A program made the position numbers and the translations under genes. Shown here in pieces: positions 11,659 through 21,099 of a stretch of DNA of 64,000 bases (position 1 is the first letter of the stretch; the number at the start of each line of letters is the position of its first letter). Source of the stretch: Cryptomeria japonica (taxonomy: Eukaryota; Streptophyta; Pinopsida; Cupressales; Cupressaceae); NCBI RefSeq assembly GCF_030272615.1, contig NC_081413.1, forward strand, positions 183,348,951-183,412,950. The letters are read 5' to 3'. The notes under the pieces were generated by a model that was given only the letters and a program-made list of their open reading frames with translations, was not told where the DNA came from and made no database searches.

Positions 11659-12792
11659 TGTAATGGTGAAAAATTAGGTTTTTCACCATTAGATGTATGA
11701 AACCTGCTAATTGTGTGGCTTAGGGACCATTACATTCAATAGAGCTGTGAGATCCAATAGACTCAATAAAAAACCAGCAAGGATAAGGATTGAATATTGA
11801 TTGGATGAAAGGGGTGGATTTGTTTACCCTCTTTTGTGAGTTGAATTTCTTAAATTAGGGTAAAGTGTTGAAAATAAAGGTAAAAACACAAAAACAACAA
11901 GCTATAGTTGTTGGCTTGAGGCACACACCTAGATCTAAGAAATATAAGTAGATTTAGACCGATCCTTGAAAAAGATCCAAAAATGTCAGGATTATAGATA
12001 AATTCGCCTTGGTCCTCTGAAATTTTTGCACACCAAAGGGGGTTGATTTGTCTCTAAAAATAATTTTGATCCTAAATATCACAACTCCATACTTGTTTCT
12101 TGCAAACAGAGAGAAAGGGAAATAGGTTTGGAATAGGGGCTTGCCTAAGTCAAACCTCAGTTTAGGAATTAGCCTTGATTGAAATATTGCAAATACTAAA
12201 ATAAATAATGGAAGGATATACCTCAGATCTGCAATGATCGATAATGATGATTTCCTTCTTGAATGTAATCACATATGTTGTATGAAATGGCATGCACATG
12301 AAAAAACCCTAATCACACACACATGCTTTTATATGATTGATGTAATATTGCTCCATAATTGATGAATGAAGAATGCAGCCTTGAAGACCTTTAGAAATGC
12401 TTGATGATTATAATTTCACCCTTATATACTTGCATCATTATTGTTGTATCTCAAAATGAGACAGGAAAGCCTCCTTATATACTTTCCCATCGAAAAACAT
12501 GCTAATTTTCTGACATAGGCCAACACAGAGAGGGGTTTCCCTCTCAAATTTGATAATGCCAAAGGGATTTAAAATGATGCCATGGTCCCAATGAGAACCA
12601 AAACACCATGCCTTGGTCCTACCCTATTTTAGGGCCAGACTAAGGGGCCATGTGGTGCATTAGGTGAAGAAAAGGCCATATTTGCATGATGTAAGAATAA
12701 TTAGGTCTCAGTTAAGCATTAAGGGATGAACACTAAGGTGAGGACCCAAAATATAGACTAAATTGTAAGGGAGTAGAATTTAGGATGCTACA
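11659..12792 (-). repeat. 3' LTR of element B
   Basis: In plus coordinates it starts TGTAATGGTGAAAAATTAGG and ends GGATGCTACA. It carries a TATA-like box read on the minus strand (AAGTATATAAGG, about 12473-12485). It aligns with 21100-22717 apart from an extra insertion there. Confidence 0.87.
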
Positions 12793-12812
12793 TTTAGCCC
12801 CCACTTTAGTGA
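12793..12812 (-). promoter_or_regulatory. Polypurine tract of element B
   Basis: Minus-strand AAAGTGGGGGCTAAA directly abuts the LTR end TGTAGCATCC. The same arrangement occurs in element A at about 45026-45043. In the family this tract primes plus-strand DNA synthesis. Confidence 0.8.
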
Positions 12813-13065
12813 GAGTATGAGCTTATGCAAATACTCATGATAAAGTAGATGAAAGAGAGATTAGAAGGAGGAGAAATGAGGAGCAAAATCACAAGAGGTA
12901 TAAGACGTCACTAATTTCAAGGAACCAAGCCCCCAACATTAGGATCTTAACTCACTCAAATGTATGCAAGGGCACACAAAAACAAGACAAAAACAAAAAG
13001 ACAAATAGGAAAGCAAAGGCAAAAAGGCAAAAGACACACAACACAAGATAAAGACCAAAAACAAG

Positions 13066-13342
13066 ATATGAGCTTGTCCCACATTGCCTTTGCATCATTG
13101 CAGCCTTCTAGATCATTAAACTTTGAGTCAATCAATGCAAATGTTATTTCAATCATTGCTTGGATATGTTCTTTCTTTGCCTTTATCTCTTCCATTGTCA
13201 ATGCACAGGTGCTCGGTGTAATGAAATCATTCTCCAGATAATATACAACATATTCTCCAACTCTTGATAGGTGCAGCTTCATCCTTTTCTGCCATGTAGA
13301 GAAACTTGACTTGTTCAGCTTCGGTGCATCCCTCTTATACAT
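13066..13342 (-). pseudogene. Ty1/copia gag N-terminal fragment (element K)
   Basis: Starts at Met 13342, about 50 bp from the primer-binding site. It shows the usual copia gag opening: KLNKSSFSTWQKRMK, a TMEEIKAKKEH segment and NDAKAMWDKL. Similarity ends near 13066, where the reading passes into the 3' noncoding part of B. It is therefore about 92 codons of a much longer gag, and the rest of K's coding region is missing. Confidence 0.75.
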
Positions 13343-13393
13343 CTTTGGATCTTTGCCTCAAGTACCTTTAAACTTTTTCTTTTGGAGTCCAAA

Positions 13394-13405
13394 GCTCTGA
13401 TACCA
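13394..13405 (-). promoter_or_regulatory. Primer-binding site of copia K
   Basis: The minus strand reads TGGTATCAGAGC, the exact usual plant copia site for the initiator methionine tRNA. It lies two bases from the LTR that begins at 13408. Confidence 0.9.
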
Positions 13406-14381
13406 ATTGATAGTTCTGATAATTAATGTTAAGTACAGATGCCAAGCTAACAAGATGAGAGGGGGGGGTGAATCATACAAACTTAATCTTCCATAAAAAC
13501 AACTGATTCAACCTCGGTAACATATACTTCAGTAATATAACCAAAACTGCTAAACATGCAAACTCATAAGCATATAAACATCATAACACTCATAACACCA
13601 AATTTAACATGGAAACCCAAATAGGGAAAAACCACTATGGGATTTCAGACCCACTAAGAAATATACTCTTCTAGAGTATGCTCAGTTAAAAGCAAATCCT
13701 GTTAAAGATTACAAACACATTGCTAGATGTGACCCGATTAAGGGATTTCCCTCAGATCTATTAGGATCTTCACCTTGTTAGAAGTGACCTTGTAAAAGGA
13801 TTTCAAACACTCAATCAGAATGTCACCTTGCTAGAGGGTTTTACAAATAAGACTGTTAAGTCCACTCGGTTAAGAGATTTTCTCTCACTTTACAAAATAA
13901 CAGTAATAAAAATCTATCTGCAACTTCACATCTAAAAATGCTAAAGTAGATTCTTATTTGCTCATTACAATCTAGTCATAGAACTTATCTTGTCCATCTG
14001 CTGGGCTCTATACTCTGTTATTCAAAATAGGTCTTCAAGCTTCTATGCTCAGTAATCACTATGTAGCATCCATGTCCTTACACTTGCCCGCTTACATTGT
14101 TTATCAACAGTTCCTTATTTATAAACAATTTGACAACCTCTTAATCTCCTTGATCACATATCCCATGATCAATCATAGCCATCAGATCTTCAAACTTGAC
14201 CAGGTTCAATGTATCCTTTGATCTGAAAATGTTTTACCCCACCTTGGAACTTGCATACATTTCTTGGAACTTGTGCTAGGGTATTGCAGTTCAATCTAAG
14301 TTGTAGATCTTCCTGCCGATTTTCCTTTTCCATAGATCCTTAACAACCTTTATACACGTTGTAACAACCATTTAATCATAA

Positions 14382-14422
14382 GGGTAAGTGCACAAAGATG
14401 GTTGTCAGAAAAGTGGACACAC
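14382..14422 (+). repeat. Left terminal inverted repeat of T
   Basis: Starts GGGTAAGTGCAC. It pairs with 19695-19754 read on the other strand, with two mismatches and an 11-base gap before a shared GTGGACAC. Confidence 0.85.
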
Positions 14423-14487
14423 CAAAAAAAACACATGAAAAACACCAAAATGTGTACGGAGTATTTCAAATTTAAATAACCTCATAC

Positions 14488-14640
14488 GTGTTTAGGCTCG
14501 TTTTTCTGAGCCTAACCAACGCTAAACCGCGTGCGCGGTTTAAAACATACTAACCACGTACATGGTATAAATAATACTAACCACGTACGCGGTTTAAGTA
14601 AAAACTAAAACCACGCACGTGGTTCTGTCTGTCAATAAAA
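14488..14640. repeat. Subterminal palindrome cluster of T, left side
   Basis: First a hairpin, TTAGGCTC paired with GAGCCTAA at about 14491-14515. Then come four imperfect palindromes of 16-18 bp spaced about 35-40 bp: AAACCGCGTGCGCGGTTT, AACCACGTACATGGT, AACCACGTACGCGGTTT and AACCACGCACGTGGTT. Clusters of this kind near transposon ends are often transposase-binding sites; that role is inference here. Confidence 0.65.
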
Positions 14641-14699
14641 TGCAATTCACCTAACATTCCATTAGGTTTTTCAGTAGGATATATAAGTGACATTTCTCT

Positions 14700-14870
14700 T
14701 TGTCTTTTATCTTTCTTATACTTTAAGTTATATTTTATGTATATACTTTCAGGATGTTTGAGAGTGGTTCCGGATCTCTCAGAGTTATAATGGAGATTCT
14801 ACTTCTTTGAGTATTCCTATAAATTTCAGACTTAGTCAAATTTCAGTAATCAACATGCTCATATCGGCAT
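14700..14870. other. Left interior of T, no gene seen
   Basis: A TATATAAG sequence near 14680 is followed by a T-rich stretch ending ATACTTTCAG at about 14750. It looks like a promoter plus 3' splice site, but no exon of useful length follows before the CT tract. Confidence 0.25.
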
Positions 14871-15103
14871 TATGTCTCTCATCTCTTCCCTACATTCCCC
14901 CTCTCTCTTCCTTAACCCCTACCTTTTTTTCTCTTAGGAATCTCACTCTCTACTTTCTTCCCTCTCTCGGGTGTCTCTCTATCTCTTTCTCATCTCCCTC
15001 ACCCTCTTTCTCTCTTTCATATATCCCTCTCTTTCTCTCCCTCTCTCAAATATCTCTATCAAGTTTCTCTCCCTCTCTCAAATATCTCTCCTCTTCTACC
15101 AAG

Positions 15104-15141
<38 letters not shown>

Positions 15142-15250
15142 TCTCCATACCCCTTCTTCTCTCCCATTCTTTCTCTCTTAAGTCTCTCTCCCTATCTGCC
15201 TCTCTATCTCTCTATCTCACTCTCCTCCTCTGTCAAGTGTATCTCTTTCC

Positions 15251-15322
<72 letters not shown>

Positions 15323-15785
15323 CTTTATCTCTTAAGTCTCTCCCTCTCATCCTCATTCTCTCTATCTCACTCTCTCCTTCTCTCAAGTGTCTCTCTCTCA
15401 TTCTCTCCCTCTCCCCTCTCCCTCCCTCTCTCCCTTTCTCATTACCTCTCTTTCTCACTCTCTCCCTCTCTTCGCACCTCTCTCTCTCTAATCTCTTGTA
15501 ATATCCTTCCACCCCTTCCTCCCTCTCACTCAGACTCTCTCTATCTCTCACCCTCTCTTTCTCTCTCTCTCACCTTTCCCCCCTTCACCTCTTAGGTCTC
15601 TCTTTCTCTCCCTATCCCTCTATCCACCTCTTAGATCTCTCTATACCTCCTCTCTCTCTCTCTCTCACACATTTATCTCTTATCTCTCCCTCTCAGTCTC
15701 TCTCTCTCTATCTCACTCTCCTCCTCTCTTAGGTGTATCTCTCTCCTATTGCCTCCCTCTCCTCCCCCTCTCTCCTTCTCTAGGG
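14871..15785 (+). repeat. Polypyrimidine tract, about 0.9 kb of CT-rich DNA
   Basis: Almost purine-free on the plus strand, built from (CT)n runs (the longest about 15256-15319) with interspersed CCCT, TCTA and TCAC variants. The long Leu/Ser reading frames across it on the plus strand, and Arg/Glu frames on the minus strand, are composition artefacts. Confidence 0.95.
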
Positions 15786-18185
15786 TCAAAAGGTATTCTC
15801 AGGCATCATATGGTATCCTAGGGATCCATGCATGTGTCCTAAGGGGTCATAGGACACCATATGACCCATAACGACACATAAGAGGTCATATGGAGTCCTA
15901 AGGGGTCATAAGACACCATATGACCCCTTAGCACACCATACGACCCATAATTACACCAAATGGTATCCTAGGGGGTCATAAAACCCTGTATGACCTCTTA
16001 GGACACCATACGACCAATAATGACACCATATGGAGTCTTAAGGGGTCAAATAGTGTCCTAAGGGGTTGTAGGAGACCATATGACCCCTTAGGACACCATA
16101 TGACCCCTAATGACACCATATGGTGTCCTAAGTGGTCATAAGGTGTCCTAGGGGTCATACGACACCATAAGACACATAACGATACCATATGGTGTCCAAT
16201 GGGTCATTTGACACCATATGACCCTTAGAATGCAATACAACCCCTAACAACATCTAAGGGGTCATAGGACACTATATGATCCCTTAGAATACCATAGGAC
16301 CTATAATGATGCCAAATAGTGTCCCAAGGGGTCATAGAACACCATATGACCCTTTTGGGCACCATATGGTGGTGTTATGGGTCGTATGGTATCCTAAGGG
16401 GTCATATGGCATCGTATGACCCCTTAGGACACCATATGATGTCGTTATGGGTTGTATGGTGTCTTAAGGGGTCATATGGTGTCCTAAAGGGTTATAGGAC
16501 ACCATATGACCTCTTAGGAAACAATATGACCTCTAATGACACCTAAGGGATCATATCGTGCCCTAGGAGGTCATAGAATACCATATGACCCTTTAGGACA
16601 CCATGCGACCCATAATGACACAATATGGAGTCCTAAGGGATCATATGGTGTCCTAAGGGATCATAGAACACCATATGACCCATTAGGACACCATATGACC
16701 CATAACGACACGTAAGAGGTCATATGGAGTCCTAAGGGGTCATAAGACACCATATGACCCCTTAGCACACCATACAACCCATAATGACACCAAATGGTGT
16801 CCTAAGGGGTCATAAAACACTATATGACCTCTTAGGACACCATACGACCCATAATGACACCATATGGAGTCCTAAGGGGTTGTAGGAGACCATATGATCC
16901 CTTAGGACACCATATGACCCCTAATGACACCATATGGTGTCCTAAGTGGTCATAAGGTGTCCTAGGGGTCATATGACAACATAAGACACATAACGATACC
17001 ATATAGTGTCCTAATGGCTCATAGGACACCATATGACCATTAGAACACAATACAGCTCCTAACAACATCTAAGGGGTCATATGGTATCCTAAGGGGTCAT
17101 ATGACACTATACGATCCATTAGAACACCATAGGACCTATAATGATGCCGAATAGTATCCTAAGCGGTCATAGAACACCATATAACCCTTTAGGGCACCAT
17201 ATGGTGTTGCTATGGGTAGTATGGTATCTTGAGGGGTCATATGACATCCTATGACCCCTTAGGACACCATATGATGTTGTTATGGGTCGTATGGTGTCTT
17301 AAGGGGTCATATGGTGTCCTAAGGGATCATAGGACACCATATGACCTCTTAGGAAACAATATGACCTCTAATGACACCTAAGGGATCATATGGTGTCCTA
17401 AGAGGTCATAGAAAACCATATGACCCTTTAGGACACCATACAACCCATAACAACACCATATGGAGTCCTAAGGGATCATATGGTGTCCTAAGGGATCATA
17501 AAACACCATATGACCCGTTAGGACACCATATGACCCATAACGACATGTAAGAGGTCATATGGAGTCCTAAGGGGTCATAAGACACCATATGACCCCTTAG
17601 CAAACCATACAACCCATAATAACACCAAATGGTGTCCTAAGGGGTCATAAAACACTATATGACCTTTTAGGACACCATACGACCCATAATGACACCATAT
17701 GGAGTCCTAAGGGGTCAAATAGTGTCCTAAGGGGTCGTAGGAGACCATATGACCCCTAATGACACCATATGGTGTCCTAAGTGGTCATAAGGTGTCCTAG
17801 GGGTCATACGAAAATATAAGACACATAATGATACCATATGGTGTCCTAATGGCTCATAGGACACCATATGACCCTTAGAACACAATACGACCCCTAACAA
17901 CATCTAAGGGGTCATATGGTATCCTAAGGGGTCATAGGACACTATATGATCCCTTAGCACACCATAGGGCCTATAATGACATGTATGGGATCATATGGTA
18001 TCCTAAGGGGTCATAGAATACCATATGACCCTTTAGGACACCATATGACCCATAACAACACCATATGGAGTCCTAAGGGGTCATATGGTGTCCTAAGGAA
18101 TCATAGAACACCATATGACCCATAACGACACCTAAGGGGTCATAATACACCATAGGACCCCTTAGTACACCATACGACCCATAAA
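15786..18185. repeat. Minisatellite of mixed-orientation ~20-bp units with an ~835-bp higher-order period
   Basis: The unit is close to GGGGTCATATGGTGTCCTAA and occurs in both orientations, so the array is rich in near-palindromes centred on CATATG. A diagnostic segment (CATAACGACA followed by an AAGAGGTCATATGGAGTCC block) recurs at 15867, 16701 and 17536. That gives periods of 834 and 835 bp, with matching order of variants between copies; the third copy is cut short near 18185. It encodes nothing, and apparent frames of 60-80 codons are repeat artefacts. Confidence 0.93.
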
Positions 18186-18357
18186 TATTATCCAACCAAT
18201 ACATCCACACAATCCAAAGAAACCAATACGTTCATTTTCTTCAAACGTTCTACTTTATATCCTATCTTCTTTTAAAAAAAAAAGAAAACCGACCACCTTG
18301 TCAATCTTCTTATCACCTTATATATATGCAAACAAAAAGAAGATATATTGGAGGGAG
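18186..18357. other. Spacer, no gene seen
   Basis: Short AT-rich spacer between the minisatellite and the GA tract. Confidence 0.5.
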
Positions 18358-18358
18358 A

Positions 18359-18439
<81 letters not shown>

Positions 18440-18499
18440 GGTATGGAGGAAGGGAGAAGGGGAGAGAGGGAGAGGGGGTGAGAGAGAGAGGGGGAGAGT

Positions 18500-18541
<42 letters not shown>
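18358..18541. repeat. (GA)n microsatellite
   Basis: Two long pure GA runs (about 18363-18435 and 18500-18541) with a degenerate GGGAGA middle. On the minus strand this is (CT)n, so T carries polypyrimidine strands of opposite polarity on each side of the minisatellite. Confidence 0.95.
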
Positions 18542-18543
<2 letters not shown>

Positions 18544-18554
18544 ATACACAGATA

Positions 18555-18735
18555 CACACATATGTGTGTATATATATACTTAATATATTATATATTATTA
18601 TATACATATATACATATATAAATATTATATATTATTATATACATATATATAAATATTATATATTATATATTTTTATATTATATATAAATTATATATTATA
18701 TATATACACATATTATATACAATATCATACTATAC
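18555..18735. repeat. TA-rich low-complexity tract
   Basis: Dense TATATA and ATTATATA runs with no coding potential. It directly follows the GA tract. Confidence 0.9.
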
Positions 18736-18755
18736 ACACTCCGAGAATTTAAACA

Positions 18756-18890
18756 TTAAAAGTGCATAGGCACTTTTTATAGTAAAAAACACGCTTCTTA
18801 CACCATAAGTACCCCGTACGCACTTTATATACCATAGGTACCCCGTACGCACTTTATATACCATAAGTACCCCGTACGCGCTTTTGACTG
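18756..18890. repeat. Hairpin plus three-unit tandem repeat of T, right side
   Basis: AAAAGTGC and GCACTTTT form a perfect stem with a 4-base loop near 18759-18778. Three units of about 33 bp follow, each holding ACCATAAGTACCCCGTACGC with small changes, spanning about 18800-18886. Just beyond is GTTTAGGCTT. Read from the right end of T inward, the order AGCCTAA then GTACG-centred repeats mirrors the left subterminal cluster. Confidence 0.75.
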
Positions 18891-19694
18891 TTTAGGCTTG
18901 GAAATAGGCCTGGATGACAAAGCTACAGTTTGGAAGTTTGATTTCCCTCCATTTCCCTCCTTTTTGACGTGTTTTATTTTACCAACTTGGTTTCTCGACT
19001 TTGTCATCATCAGGTTTACACTTCATCAAGTGGGTATTTCTAAAATTTCCACCATATTTTCATCCATCTTCTGAGCTTTCTAACCATATAATTTGTTTTA
19101 AATTTGAACAACAATAACATATTATTATTGAATTTCTTTTACCAGTGTCTCCATAGTTCTCATAGACATATGTGCACCATTATTTTAATAACTTTTGATA
19201 TACTTATCCAAATTTTAAAAAATTTATATATTATTGTAGTGCACTTGATTCTTTACAATTTAAAAAAAAAAATTGTCTTTTTGAATTTTTTAGTGCAACT
19301 TATGCTTCGTGCACGAACAGGTACCTAATTTTCAGGATGTGCTCGATTGGAAAAATCATAAAAAAAAAATACTCAATAAAAAATTACAAAGAAATACACA
19401 TCTTCTAGTGCTCACTCTTAGCTATCTTTCTGCTAAAGGATTTGTCAAAATAATAAATCTAACTATGACTTTTTTGATGCGCACGTCAGACACTATGTTA
19501 TGTTTTTCTGAAAAAATTAGGGACTATTTTTCGTGCGCGAAGGATTTGACCCCCTTAATCTTATCCAATTTTGAAAAAGTTTATTAGTTTGGAAACTAGG
19601 TTTAGAGTACTACAATATTTGTTCTTTGATTATCTTCTTATCTTGAGTGGATGACTTTCAAATTTTGCCTCCAAGTTCAGGTTCACCTGATTTC
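18891..19694. other. Right interior of T, no recognised gene
   Basis: Unique AT-rich sequence. The longest frame, 19309-19587 on the plus strand (92 codons), has no recognised domain and no clear start context. The region carries several GTGCGC and GTGCAC motifs (for example near 19310, 19483 and 19532). It may be residue of a former transposase 3' end; that is speculation. Confidence 0.35.
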
Positions 19695-19754
19695 AGAAAA
19701 AAAAAGTGTCCACTTATACCCCCCTTTTTGACCACCATCTTTGTGCACTTACCC
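19695..19754 (-). repeat. Right terminal inverted repeat of T
   Basis: Ends GTGCACTTACCC, the exact reverse complement of the left terminus. ATAA of the split K LTR follows. Confidence 0.85.
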
Positions 19755-20323
19755 ATAACCAGCTCATCAGCTTCCTTCATTAAATAATGCTTTTATTCAT
19801 TCAATGCATTCTGTTATTACTTGGTTGCAACTCGGTAAATACTAAACTTCACTCGGTAGACATTCTGCCTTCATTAACTGATAGCGATAACCTTAGGGCT
19901 TACCGACTAGCTTCCTTAGGGTTTACCGACTAGGTTCTTTGCTCGGTAACATAGTATAGTATTAACCTTACAATCAACAACATATGTAGGATATCAAAAT
20001 AATCTAAACATCATGATCTCATCATTGTCTAACTCAGTAATAGTTGCCCATTGAATAACTTATTCCTCCCCTTATTCATCACATTCTTTCTGTGTCTTTT
20101 ACCGACATCTTTATACTCACCAAATCATACTTCTTAAGATATGGCAACGTCATACTGAATTAGAAAATCAATTTCTTGACATCAATGACAAAATAATAAT
20201 ATTAAGACAGTAAACATCCTTAATCAATTATAGCCATAATCATCAACAACCTTCTCAATATCCTTATTGAAATGCCAACAATCTCTTATTGTAATTGGAA
20301 TGCCAACAATCTCCCTTTGTCTG

Positions 20324-20773
20324 TTATAATGCCAACATGTTGGTCTTCAATGCTTGCTCCCCATTAGAGAGATCATTGATAGGAGTATTATCTCTTTCTT
20401 CATTCACATTAGATACCCTAGGAGAGGTACACGTATTAGGTTTTCCATTAGCATCTCTAGAATTCAGATCTACAAAAGCTTTGAGGTGATCTATATATGA
20501 AATTAACTTTCCTAAGAACATCACCATAAAACAACATGCACTATAAATTAAAGCTTTGAGATCAAATTGATTGAATGGAAGGAATTTTGAAATTCTAAAA
20601 ACACAATATGCCAAAGTGCTATGAACAAAAAGAAGCAATGTGAAATGAAAGAAGCCATTATCCAACACATGATTTTGATAAATATAAGTGAAAATCAAGG
20701 TAATGGTATGTGAAATAACAAACAAATAAGATCTATTAAGTGCCATTATTAGATCTGAAAATTGATGTGACAA
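20324..20773 (-). CDS. Intact 149-codon ORF, predicted membrane protein, unknown
   Basis: Open from Met 20773 to a stop just right of K's purine-tract-like sequence. Several hydrophobic stretches (for example SYLFVISHTITLIFTYIY near residues 15-32, then FFHFTLLLFVHSTLAYCVF and LIYSACCFMVMFLGKLI) could span a membrane. The C-terminal 50 residues are polar (NEERDNTPINDLSNGEQAL). Two readings are possible: an ORF of B placed just after its leader, or the 3' end of copia K's interior, because the last codons lead directly into the AAAGGGAGAT tract. No family is recognised, and 149 codons can stay open by chance in AT-rich DNA. Confidence 0.35.
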   Translation of the reverse strand: MSHQFSDLIMALNRSYLFVISHTITLIFTYIYQNHVLDNGFFHFTLLLFVHSTLAYCVFRISKFLPFNQFDLKALIYSACCFMVMFLGKLISYIDHLKAFVDLNSRDANGKPNTCTSPRVSNVNEERDNTPINDLSNGEQALKTNMLAL

Positions 20774-21080
20774 ATTGAATCAATCCACAAATCAAATTAA
20801 CCAAAATAAATTAGTGTTTTTATGGATTAAACCTCTAAATTTATATAATTTGATTAAAATGAGATCTATGAATTTGAAATGTTTCTAAATCAAATCTTAA
20901 ACAATTAATCCAATTTAAACAATTCACAAGCTCAATTTAAGAATAAAAAATTAGGGTTTTTGTGAAATTATCCTCTAAATTTTTTAATTCAATTGGAAAT
21001 TAAACTTGTAAATATAAATTTGAATTATAAATTGTATAAACACTCAAATTTAAGAACATGAATAATAATTAAAGGTGTAA
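20774..21080 (-). other. AT-rich 5' leader of element B
   Basis: Noncoding DNA between the primer-binding site and the 149-codon ORF. It repeatedly shows CCCTAATTTTT-type words read on the minus strand, closely matching in style the leader of element A at 39.5-40.8 kb. Confidence 0.6.
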
Positions 21081-21096
21081 GGCGTCGGGTTCACCA
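21081..21096 (-). promoter_or_regulatory. Primer-binding site of element B
   Basis: The minus strand reads TGGTGAACCCGACGCC, three bases from the LTR end. The first 13 bases equal element A's site once A's inserted solo LTR is ignored. I cannot assign the tRNA with confidence. Confidence 0.75.
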
Positions 21097-21099
21097 AAA

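Larger units (their letters stand above)
14378..19758. mobile_element. Segment T: TIR-bounded insertion carrying a satellite
   Basis: 14382-19754 (5373 bp) is bounded by inverted repeats beginning GGGTAAGTGCACAAAGATGG on both sides. They match for about 21 bp, then imperfectly to about 30 bp, then GTGGACAC follows on both sides. It is flanked by ATAA (14378-14381 and 19755-19758) and interrupts the LTR of K, which reads continuously when T is left out. This fits a DNA transposon. No transposase is visible, so it is non-autonomous. A 4-bp duplication and GGG termini match no major plant superfamily cleanly: PIF/Harbinger would be TAA or TTA, hAT 8 bp, Mutator 9 bp, CACTA a CACTA end. Contents in order: left subterminal palindromes, CT tract, minisatellite, GA tract, TA tract, three-unit repeat, right flank. 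Confidence 0.75.
13408..20308 (-). repeat. LTR of copia K, split by segment T
   Basis: The LTR runs 13408-14381, is broken by T, and resumes at about 19755-20308, making roughly 1.5 kb without T. It starts TGATAGTTCTG, has a G-run followed by GTGAATCA near 13460, a GGAAACCCAAATAGGG motif near 13615, and ends AATGCCAACA, as element J's LTR does. A primer-binding site lies on its left (5' LTR behaviour) and a purine-tract-like sequence (20309-20321, minus GACAAAGGGAGAT) on its right (3' LTR behaviour). This could be the single LTR left between two copies after unequal recombination. The right-hand tract could also be chance. Confidence 0.75.

Noticed and set aside
14750-14830. Possible first exon of a transposase in T after a TATATAAG and TTTCAG signal
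   Set aside because: The frame gives fewer than 20 codons before a stop and runs into the CT tract; there is no other support.
14807-15501. Plus-strand reading frames of 124 and 176 codons rich in Leu and Ser
   Set aside because: They lie wholly within the CT-rich tract; (CT)n has no stop codons and reads as Leu-Ser.
15786-18185. CRISPR-like array of regularly spaced repeats
   Set aside because: The units are contiguous, occur in both orientations and have no unique spacers; the genome is a plant's.
15786-18185. Centromeric satellite
   Set aside because: Only about 2.4 kb, inside a mobile insertion, with short units; no extended array in the window.
18272-18752. Several overlapping frames on both strands, Arg-Glu or Ser-Leu repeats
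   Set aside because: Products of the (GA)n and TA tracts; no frame extends into unique sequence with a domain.
18800-18886. Short direct repeats that could suggest a CRISPR or iteron origin
   Set aside because: Only three contiguous units, next to a transposon end; subterminal repeats explain them better.
14382-19754. Helitron as an explanation for T
   Set aside because: T has terminal inverted repeats and a flanking duplication; Helitrons have neither and would show TC and CTRR ends.
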